NCBI RefSeq assembly: GCF_009363755.1
Contig: NZ_CP045417.1
Span: forward strand, 3,348,001 to 3,412,000
Length of the DNA: 64,000 nt
From: Halomonas sp. THAF5a
GTDB taxonomy: Bacteria > Pseudomonadota > Gammaproteobacteria > Pseudomonadales > Halomonadaceae
Direction of reading: 5' to 3'
The number at the start of each line of letters is the position of its first letter. Position 1 is the stretch's first letter. The notes beneath the pieces are model-generated. The model ran no database searches. It saw only the letters and a list, made by a program, of their open reading frames with translations, and was not told the DNA's origin. This document shows, piece after piece, positions 57,793 through 64,000 of the stretch. The position numbers were made by a program, and so were the translations under genes.

Positions 57793-58098
57793 ATGCAGGT
57801 CACTCACTCCACCGCACGTCACGACGCCAGAGCCTGGCGGACCGCCCTGGATCGCGCCCTGAGCGCCCACGGCGGCGCCGACGTTCTGGCCCGCTACCCC
57901 CACCTCGCCAACGCCTTTCCCGCTCCCTCCTCTCCCCGGCAGCAGCCCCTGCTCGACTACCGGGAGCTCAAGGCCTGGGCCACCCGCCGCGGCTGGCAGG
58001 TACGCCCGGCACCGGAGCGGGCCGCCGGGGAGGAGCGGCACCATCCCCCGGTGCGCTTCATCCGCCGGCCAGGCGCTACCGCTCGGCACTCGCACTGA
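57793..58098 (+). CDS. Small hypothetical protein
   Basis: An unrecognised 101-residue protein. It is basic and Arg/His/Pro-rich with no signal peptide or membrane span; the only striking segment is LLDYRELKAWATRRGWQVRP. Support for translation is the GGAGG seven to nine bases before ATG 57793, the strong terminators on both sides and normal third-position GC bias. ATG 57778 is possible but overlaps the ribosome site. The disordered-looking C-terminus (RRPGATARHSH) is unusual. Confidence 0.5.
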   Translation: MQVTHSTARHDARAWRTALDRALSAHGGADVLARYPHLANAFPAPSSPRQQPLLDYRELKAWATRRGWQVRPAPERAAGEERHHPPVRFIRRPGATARHSH

Positions 58099-58121
58099 CC
58101 CTGCTGAGGTCTTCCCCCACA

Positions 58122-58160
58122 CCGCCTTCGGCGCGGGCCTCATGCCCGCGCCGAAGGCGG
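58122..58160 (+). terminator. Long perfect hairpin after the small hypothetical gene
   Basis: A 17-bp perfect stem (CCGCCTTCGGCGCGGGC at 58122-58138 with 58144-58160) closes CTCAT. There is no T-run, so termination is plausible but unproven. It lies 23 bases after the stop. Confidence 0.65.
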
Positions 58161-58288
58161 CAACAGGTTCGATATGGTGCAGAATCGTTCGCCTACCGGC
58201 TTCCCGGCGGCGCCTTTTCGTGGACATTCGTCCCAGCTTGGGGCAGCGTGAAGCGTCGGAGTCACATCAGCGAGAGGCGATTCACTGC

Positions 58289-59980
58289 ATGAGCTCACCT
58301 TCCTGGCGCGAGGAAGTCCTGGCGCTGTCGCGGACCGTCCACCTGCACCTCGACCGCGAGGGGCACATCCTCGAGGCGACCGGCGATACCCGGGCCCTGC
58401 TCGGGGAGCCGCCCGAGGCCCTGCTCGGACGCCCGCTGGATGCCCTGCCGACCGCGCCCACGCATCAGGCCGCCCATCTGCTCGAGCAGCTCACCGCCCG
58501 CGACCCCGGCCCGCGCCAGACCCGGGCCCTGGAGACCGAGGCCTGCGGCGTCTTCCTGCTGGCCGACGGCAGCGTCGCCCTGCGGCTGACGGCCAGGTCC
58601 CCCGAGGAAAGCGGCGTGATCCAGCGCCTCGCCGACCGCCTGCCGGTGATGGTCGCCTACGTCGACCCGGCGGGCTGCTTTCGCCTCAACAACCAGGCCT
58701 ACCTGGACTTCATCGGCCTCGACCGCGAGGCCCTCTACGGCCTGCCGGTCTCGTCGGTGCTCGACGCGGCCTCCTACGCCAAGGTGGCGCCGCGCTTCCG
58801 TCGCGCCCTAGCCGGGGAGGAGGTGAACTACGAGGACCGCCTGACGCTGGCCGACGGCCGCACCTGCTACTTCAAGGTGCACTACGTGCCCGATTTCCTC
58901 GACGCCGAGGTGGTCGGGTTCTACGCCATCATCCAGGACATCTCCGAGTACGCGAGCATGATCCAGCTGCTGCGCGACGTGCATACCGGCATCAACCGCA
59001 CCGATATCGGCACCCGGGAGATCATCGAGCAGCTGCTGGACGACGCCCTGGCCTATCTCTCGCTGGAGATCGGCCTGATCAGCCGCATCGAGGAGGAGCG
59101 CTACACCGTCTGGTGGGCCGCCTCCCGCGGCCCGGAGATCGCGCCGGGCACCACCTTCCCGCTGGGCGACACCTACTGCCGGCTGATGCTCGACGAGGCG
59201 GACGTCTTCCATACCACCCAGGCGGGCGAGGATCCCCGCGTCAGCGGCCACCCCTGCTACCAGGCCTTCGGCCTGGAGTGCTACATCGGCATGCCGCTGC
59301 GCGTGAACGGCCGGGTCTGGGGCACCCTCAACTTCTCCAGCGCCGCCCCCCGCGGGCGCGCCTTCAGCGAGATCGAGGAGGAGCTGCTGCGGCTGATCGC
59401 CAACGCCGCGGAACGCGTCATCACCCACGAGGTCGAGCTCGAGCGGGTGCGCCGCGAACGCGACCAGATGGCCAACCAGGCGCTGACCGACCACCTCACC
59501 GGCCTGCCCAACCGCTCCGCCCTGGAGCACCGCATCGAAGAGCTGATGGAGAGGCGTGCCGCCGGCGGTCCGCCCTTCTCCCTGGCGGTGCTGGACATCG
59601 ACCACTTCAAGGCGGTCAACGACACCCACGGCCACGACGTCGGCGACCGGGTGCTGTGCTGGCTCGGCGAGCGCATGGGCCAGTCTCTGCGCGAGGGCGA
59701 CTTCGTGGCCCGCACCGGCGGCGAGGAGTTCGTGATCGTGATGCCGGGTGCCCGCCAGCGGGAGGCCCGGGAGATCGTCGAGCGCGTGCGCACCCACGTG
59801 AGGCGTGGACGGATGCCTCTCGCTGACGGCCAGCCCCTCGGCGTGACCGTCAGCGGCGGCATCGGCGAGCATCAGCCGGGCGAGCCCTACGCCGATCTCT
59901 TCCGCCGCGCCGACGCCGCCCTCTACGCCGCCAAGCGCGCCGGTCGCGACCGCACGCACCTCGCCGACTGCCCGGCCTGA
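58289..59980 (+). CDS. PAS-GAF-GGDEF diguanylate cyclase
   Basis: A 563-residue soluble signalling protein. It has PAS-like domains at about 8-105 and 112-235, a GAF domain at about 240-395 and a C-terminal GGDEF domain at about 405-560. The active site is GGEEF (477-481), competent for c-di-GMP synthesis, and the feedback I-site RxxD (Arg468-Asp471) sits five residues before it, so product inhibition is likely. No EAL domain is present and no membrane span, so the signal is cytoplasmic. ATG 58289 follows GAGAGGCGATTCACTGC. It is transcribed alone after a strong hairpin. Confidence 0.92.
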   Translation: MSSPSWREEVLALSRTVHLHLDREGHILEATGDTRALLGEPPEALLGRPLDALPTAPTHQAAHLLEQLTARDPGPRQTRALETEACGVFLLADGSVALRLTARSPEESGVIQRLADRLPVMVAYVDPAGCFRLNNQAYLDFIGLDREALYGLPVSSVLDAASYAKVAPRFRRALAGEEVNYEDRLTLADGRTCYFKVHYVPDFLDAEVVGFYAIIQDISEYASMIQLLRDVHTGINRTDIGTREIIEQLLDDALAYLSLEIGLISRIEEERYTVWWAASRGPEIAPGTTFPLGDTYCRLMLDEADVFHTTQAGEDPRVSGHPCYQAFGLECYIGMPLRVNGRVWGTLNFSSAAPRGRAFSEIEEELLRLIANAAERVITHEVELERVRRERDQMANQALTDHLTGLPNRSALEHRIEELMERRAAGGPPFSLAVLDIDHFKAVNDTHGHDVGDRVLCWLGERMGQSLREGDFVARTGGEEFVIVMPGARQREAREIVERVRTHVRRGRMPLADGQPLGVTVSGGIGEHQPGEPYADLFRRADAALYAAKRAGRDRTHLADCPA

Positions 59981-60035
59981 CCCCACGGCCGCCCGCTCGC
60001 GCGGGCGGGCGCCCACGACACCACGAGGAGCCCCC

Positions 60036-61064
60036 ATGCCCTACGCCCCCGCGGACGACCGCTACGAGCGCATGCCCTACCACCGCTGCGGACGCAGCGG
60101 CCTGAAGCTGCCCGCCCTGTCGCTGGGGCTGTGGCAGAACTTCGGCGAGACCGCGCGCCTCGACAACGCCCGGGCGATCTGTCGCACCGCCTTCGATCAC
60201 GGCATCACCCACTTCGACCTGGCCAACAACTACGGCCCGCCGCCGGGGAGCGCCGAGACGCTGTTCGGGCGCCTCCTCGCGAGCGACTTCGCCGGCTACC
60301 GCGATGAGCTGGTGATCTCCACCAAGGCCGGCTATCGCATGCATCCCGGGCCCTACGGCGAGTGGGGCAGCCGAAAATACCTGCTCTCGAGCCTCGATCG
60401 CAGCCTCGAGCGCCTGGGCATCGAGTGCGTCGACATCTTCTACTCCCATCGCTTCGACCCCGAGACGCCCCTCGAGGAGACCATGGGCGCGCTGGACCAG
60501 GCGGTACGCCAGGGCAAGGCGCTCTATGCCGGCATCTCCTCCTACAGCGCCGAGCGCACCCGCGAGGCGGCGGCGATCCTGCGTTCGCTGGGCACGCCCT
60601 GCCTGATCCACCAGCCCAGCTACTCGCTGGTCAATCGCTGGATCGAGGACGACGGCCTGCTCGACACCCTGGACGAGCTTGGCATGGGGTCGATCGTCTT
60701 CTCGCCGCTGGCCCAGGGGCTCTTGACCGACAAGTACCTGGACGGCATCCCCGAGGACAGCCGCCGGCGGCGGGGCAAGGCGCTCAACGACGCCCACCTC
60801 TCGGCGGAGAACCTCGAACGGGTGCGGGCGCTGAACGCGATCGCCGAGCGGCGCGGCCAGACCCTCGCCCAGATGGCCATCGCCTGGACGCTGCGCGGCG
60901 GCCGGGTGACCTCGGCGCTGATCGGCGCCAGCCGCCCGGAGCAGGTGATCGACAGCGTGGGCGCCCTCTCGGGGCCGGCCTTCAGCGACGAGGAGCTCGC
61001 CGAGATCGATCGCTACGCGGTGGAGGGCGGCGTCAACCTCTGGGCGGCCTCCTCGGCGCACTGA
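60036..61064 (+). CDS. Aldo/keto reductase (YghZ/Gpr-like)
   Basis: A 342-residue NADPH-dependent aldo/keto reductase. The catalytic tetrad residues are seen in FDLANNYGPPPGSAE (Asp, Tyr), ISTKAGYRM (Lys) and FYSHRFDPETPLEE (His); the cofactor region SALIGASRPEQV is intact. Sequence and length are those of E. coli YghZ (Gpr, L-glyceraldehyde 3-phosphate reductase), which detoxifies aldehydes including methylglyoxal. GAGGAGCCCCC precedes the ATG. It stands before the RND operon but is separated by a promoter-like gap. Confidence 0.9.
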   Translation: MPYAPADDRYERMPYHRCGRSGLKLPALSLGLWQNFGETARLDNARAICRTAFDHGITHFDLANNYGPPPGSAETLFGRLLASDFAGYRDELVISTKAGYRMHPGPYGEWGSRKYLLSSLDRSLERLGIECVDIFYSHRFDPETPLEETMGALDQAVRQGKALYAGISSYSAERTREAAAILRSLGTPCLIHQPSYSLVNRWIEDDGLLDTLDELGMGSIVFSPLAQGLLTDKYLDGIPEDSRRRRGKALNDAHLSAENLERVRALNAIAERRGQTLAQMAIAWTLRGGRVTSALIGASRPEQVIDSVGALSGPAFSDEELAEIDRYAVEGGVNLWAASSAH

Positions 61065-61091
61065 GCCGCCGGCGTCGGGCGTCGTTGCGAT

Positions 61092-61107
61092 TTAATCACC
61101 TGATTAA
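61092..61107. promoter_or_regulatory. AT-rich palindrome upstream of the RND efflux genes
   Basis: TTAATCA-CC-TGATTAA is a perfect 7+7 inverted repeat 61 bases before the adaptor gene, in the gap after the aldo/keto reductase. Such short AT-rich palindromes before RND operons are often TetR-type operator sites; no regulator gene is adjacent within the window. Confidence 0.55.
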
Positions 61108-61167
61108 TACACTGCGGCCTGGCCTCGGGCACGCCCGACGCCCATCGCTCGTCGTCGAGGAATGTCC

Positions 61168-62316
61168 ATGCCGCTCCCCCGCCGCCTGTCGGCCCTCTTC
61201 GCGCTGCTGGCCAGCGTCTCGTGGCTGGCCACCGGCTGCTCGCCGGAGGCGGGCCCGCCCGCCGAGCCGCCGCCCACGGTGGTCGACAGCCACGTCATCC
61301 AGGCGGGCAACGGCGCAGCCATCACCCGCCTCTCGGGCCGGGTCACGGCCGCCGAGCGCACCGCGCTGAGCTTCGAGATCCCCGGCGAGCTCGACCGGCT
61401 CCCCGTGGAGGTCGGCGAGCGCTTCGCCGCCGGGGACGTGCTCGCCGAGCTCGACGCCGCCCGCTACCGCCTGGTGGCCGACCAGCGCCGCGCCGAGCGC
61501 CGTGAGGCCGAGGCGGTGCGGCGCGAGAAGCGCCAGGACTACCGCCGCCAGGCCAGCCTCGCCGACAAGGGCTACGTCAGCGAGACGCGCCTGGACGCCG
61601 CCCGGGCCGCCCTGGACACCGCCGAGTCCCGCCTCGCCTCGGCCCGGGCGGCCCTCGCGCTCGCCGAGCGTGACCTGGCGCTGACCCGCCTCGGGGCCCC
61701 CTTCGACGGCTCCGTGAGCCGGCGCCGGGCCGAGCCCGCCGAGCGGGTCGTCGCCGGCCAGCCGGTGCTCGAGGTGATCTCCGACCGAGAGGGCTTCGAG
61801 GTCGAGACCAGCGTGCCCGAGACGCTCGTCGACGCCCTGGCGCTGGGCTCGACTCACCGCATCCTCCTGCCCGCCCTGGGGGGCGCCGAGAGCTCGGCCA
61901 CCCTGCGCCACCTCGGCACCCAGCCCCGCTCCTCCAACGACTACCCGGTGATCCTCGGCGTGGACGCGCCGCCCCCCGGCCTGCGCTCGGGCATGACCGC
62001 CCGGGTCGAGCTGTCGCTGGACCCGCGCGCGACCGAGGGCGACGGCGCGCTGCCGGTGCCGATGACCGCCCTGGTGTTCGAGCAGGAGGACGCGGGCGAG
62101 GACGGCGACGGCCGGCGAGGCGCCCACGTGCTGCGCATCACCGACGCGCTGACCCTCGAGCGGGTCGCGGTGGAGGTGGTGCGCCTGGGCGAGGGCCAGG
62201 CCAGCGTGCGCGGCGCGCTGGCGCCGGGCGAGCGCATCGTGGCCCGCGGCGTGGAGTTCGTGCGTCCCGGCCAGACCGTGAGCCTGCTCGGCCACGGCCC
62301 CGAGCGCTACCACTGA
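61168..62316 (+). CDS. RND efflux periplasmic adaptor (membrane-fusion) lipoprotein
   Basis: A 382-residue adaptor linking an inner-membrane RND pump to an outer-membrane channel. It has a lipobox LATGC (Cys24), the HlyD-type hairpin (about 95-165, Arg/Ala-rich coiled coil), the lipoyl half-motifs around EIPGELDRLPVEVGERFAAGDVLAEL and LTRLGAPFDGSVSRR, and beta-barrel and membrane-proximal domains ending VEFVRPGQTVSLL. ATG 61168 is preferred over ATG 61162, because CGAGGA is too close to the latter. The pump gene starts seven bases after its stop. Confidence 0.93.
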   Translation: MPLPRRLSALFALLASVSWLATGCSPEAGPPAEPPPTVVDSHVIQAGNGAAITRLSGRVTAAERTALSFEIPGELDRLPVEVGERFAAGDVLAELDAARYRLVADQRRAERREAEAVRREKRQDYRRQASLADKGYVSETRLDAARAALDTAESRLASARAALALAERDLALTRLGAPFDGSVSRRRAEPAERVVAGQPVLEVISDREGFEVETSVPETLVDALALGSTHRILLPALGGAESSATLRHLGTQPRSSNDYPVILGVDAPPPGLRSGMTARVELSLDPRATEGDGALPVPMTALVFEQEDAGEDGDGRRGAHVLRITDALTLERVAVEVVRLGEGQASVRGALAPGERIVARGVEFVRPGQTVSLLGHGPERYH

Positions 62317-62323
62317 GGCCGCC

Positions 62324-64000
62324 ATGAACCTGAGCCAGCTCGCCCTGTCGCGCCGCCCGGTGTTCTACCTGGCCACCCTGGTGGCCATGGTGTTCGGCCT
62401 CTACAGCTACGCCACCCTGCCGGCCCGGGAGGATCCCGAGATCACCGTGCGCGAGGCGGTGGTCACCACCGAGTTCCCCGGCCTGCCGGCCGCCCAGGTG
62501 GAGGAGAACATCACCAAGCCCCTGGAGGAGCGCATCCGCGCCATCGGCGAGGTGGAGCGAATCCGCTCCACCTCGATGCGCGGCCGCTCGATCCTCCACG
62601 TGGAGATCCAGGACCGCTACTTCGACCTGGAGCAGATCTGGGACGAGGTGCGCCAGAAGGTCGAGGCGGCGAGGCCCAGCCTGCCCGCCGGTACCCGGGA
62701 CCCGGTGCTCAACGACGACTTCGGCGACGTCGCCGTGGTGACCGCGGCGCTCACCGCCGCCGACTTCCCCCAGGCCGAGCAGCAGGAGATCGCCGAGCAC
62801 ATCCGCACCCGCCTCTACGGGGTCCCCGGCATCAAGCGGGTCGAGCTGCTGGGCGTGCAGGAGCAGCGCATCTTCCTCGACATCGCCGAGGCACGCCTCG
62901 CCGAGCTCGGCCTCTCTCCGGGCGATCTGGCCGAGCAGATCCAGCGCCGCAACATCTTCCCGCCCGGCGGCATCCTCGAGACCGGTGAGCAGCGCCTGGC
63001 GCTGGAGGTCAGCGGCGAGTTCACAAGCCTCGAGGCGCTGGGCGACACCGAGCTCGCCCTGCCGGACGGCGGTACCCTGCGCCTGCGCGACCTGGGCGAG
63101 ATCCGCCGCGGCGTCGAGGACCCGCCGGACCGGCCCGCCTACTTCAACGGCCGGCCGGCGATCGTCTTCGCCGTCTCGATGCTCGAGGGCGAGAGCGTGC
63201 TGGACGTCGGCCGCGCCGTGCGGGCGCGCCTGGACGAGATCCGCCCCACCCTGCCGGCCGGCTACCGCCTCGACATCATGACCTTCCAGCCCGAGCAGGT
63301 GGCCAACGCCGTCTACGGGGTGACCGCCAGCGTCATGCAGACGCTGGCCATCGTGCTGGGGGTGGTGATCCTCTTCCTGGGGCTGCGCACCGGGCTGATC
63401 GTCGGCTCGATCATCCCCGCGGTGATGCTGGTGACCCTGGCCATCATGGGGCTCGCCGAGCTGACCCTGCAGCGGGCGAGCCTGGCCACCCTGGTGATCG
63501 CCCTGGGCCTGCTGGTGGACAACGCCATCGTCGTCGCCGAGGACTTCAAGACCCGGCTGGAGGCCGGTAGCGACCGCGACGCGGCGCTCCGCGAGACCGG
63601 CGCCGAACTCGCCCTGCCGCTGCTCTCCTCGAGCCTGACCACCATCCTGGTGTTCCTGCCGCTGATGCTCGCCGAGCACGCCTCCGGCGAGTACACCCGC
63701 TCGATCTCCATCGTCATCGCCATCACCCTGCTCGCCTCCTGGTTCCTGTCGATGACCATCACCCCGGTGCTCTGCCACCGCTTCCTGAAGGCACCCTCGG
63801 GCGAGCGGTCGGCCGCGGCCGGGCCCGAGGGGGCGGCCCGGCTCTCCGACCGCGCCTTCGGCTGGGTCGCCCGGCGCTATGGCCGTGGGCTCGCCGGGAT
63901 ACTCCACCACCGCGGGTGGTTCCTGGCCGCCATGGCCCTGCTGCTGGTCGCCGGGGTGGCGATGATGCAGGGCGTGCCGAAGAAGTTCTTCCCCGACTCC
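62324..64000 (+). CDS. RND efflux permease, N-terminal part (3' end outside window)
   Basis: The first 559 codons of an AcrB/MexB-superfamily proton-driven pump, open to the window end. The start MNLSQLALSRRPVFYLATLV has the first membrane span, then the large porter domain 1 (about 35-330), then spans 2-6 with VNAVYGVTASV-like entry, ILGVVILFLGLRTGLIVG-type hydrophobic stretches and the proton-relay segment VIALGLLVDNAIVVAEDF. Like many HAE1/HME-related pumps of marine bacteria, it is paired with a lipoprotein adaptor and no outer-membrane channel gene is visible here. Substrate unknown. Confidence 0.93.
   Translation, partial: MNLSQLALSRRPVFYLATLVAMVFGLYSYATLPAREDPEITVREAVVTTEFPGLPAAQVEENITKPLEERIRAIGEVERIRSTSMRGRSILHVEIQDRYFDLEQIWDEVRQKVEAARPSLPAGTRDPVLNDDFGDVAVVTAALTAADFPQAEQQEIAEHIRTRLYGVPGIKRVELLGVQEQRIFLDIAEARLAELGLSPGDLAEQIQRRNIFPPGGILETGEQRLALEVSGEFTSLEALGDTELALPDGGTLRLRDLGEIRRGVEDPPDRPAYFNGRPAIVFAVSMLEGESVLDVGRAVRARLDEIRPTLPAGYRLDIMTFQPEQVANAVYGVTASVMQTLAIVLGVVILFLGLRTGLIVGSIIPAVMLVTLAIMGLAELTLQRASLATLVIALGLLVDNAIVVAEDFKTRLEAGSDRDAALRETGAELALPLLSSSLTTILVFLPLMLAEHASGEYTRSISIVIAITLLASWFLSMTITPVLCHRFLKAPSGERSAAAGPEGAARLSDRAFGWVARRYGRGLAGILHHRGWFLAAMALLLVAGVAMMQGVPKKFFPDS

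Noticed and set aside
58122-58160. Attenuator or riboswitch before the diguanylate cyclase
   Set aside because: It is a single perfect hairpin with no conserved aptamer features such as a GEMM/c-di-GMP core; a terminator for the preceding gene is simpler.
62138-63910. 590-codon minus-strand frame opposite the RND genes
   Set aside because: Reads as His/Gln/Gly/Asp-rich filler opposite a clear pump gene.

Overview
The window is a gene-dense, very GC-rich stretch (about 70% G+C by eye) of a gammaproteobacterial chromosome. Gene content, gene order and protein style (acidic, Ala/Glu/Asp-rich) fit the Halomonadaceae, most likely Halomonas or a close relative. The supporting clusters are rlmN-pilW-rodZ-ispG-hisS-yfgM-bamB-der, lysM/dprA/tsaC/hemF/aroE divergent from def-fmt-rsmB-trkA-trkH, lptFG divergent from pepA...holC-valS, and metE/metR. 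No rRNA, tRNA, CRISPR array, prophage, transposase or integrase was recognised.

Layout: 1-8.2 kb holds the 3' end of rlmN and a co-directional run for pilus assembly, cell shape, isoprenoid synthesis, tRNA-His charging, outer-membrane assembly and ribosome GTPase function, closed by a strong hairpin. 8.4-11.4 kb holds accessory genes (a lipoprotein, a DUF815 ATPase, an M48 lipoprotein protease and a small membrane protein) together with palindromic repeat elements. 11.7-16.3 kb on the minus strand is lysM-dprA-tsaC-hemF-aroE. 16.5-22.7 kb on the plus strand is def-fmt-rsmB, dodecin, trkA and trkH. A displaced copy of the trkH 3' end lies just behind trkH. 22.9-29.6 kb holds stand-alone genes: TraB, cytochrome c, tRNA acp3U synthase, sirtuin, SpoIIAA-like, aceK and peroxiredoxin. 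29.7-32.5 kb carries tRNA modification genes (truC, tcdA) and the iron store pair bfr/bfd with Fur-like sites. 32.6-41.7 kb has RDD-lptG-lptF opposite pepA-ilvE-holC-valS. 41.9-47.2 kb holds small stress and detoxification genes (META lipoprotein, DoxX, gloA, DUF411, tag, membrane hydrolase, azoR, MliC-type lipoprotein). 47.4-53 kb has metE/metR and an RstAB-like two-component system. 53.2-57.6 kb is nrdAB with tandem NrdR boxes. 57.8-64 kb has a small hypothetical gene, a PAS-GAF-GGDEF diguanylate cyclase, an aldo/keto reductase and an RND efflux adaptor plus pump, the latter cut by the window end.

Most of the window is housekeeping. The sequence-level oddities are: a dispersed, internally palindromic repeat family (four copies, two of them inverted around the M48 protease cassette); three short-range duplications (an exact 27-bp tandem at the pilW 3' end, a 113-bp copy of the trkH 3' end, a 25-bp tandem near 24.3 kb); several AT-rich perfect palindromes in promoter regions (def, azoR, RND operon); and a sirtuin lacking most zinc-ligand cysteines. 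I did not find a convincing new multi-gene defence or biosynthetic system. All product names come from reading motifs and remembered family features; no database search was possible.
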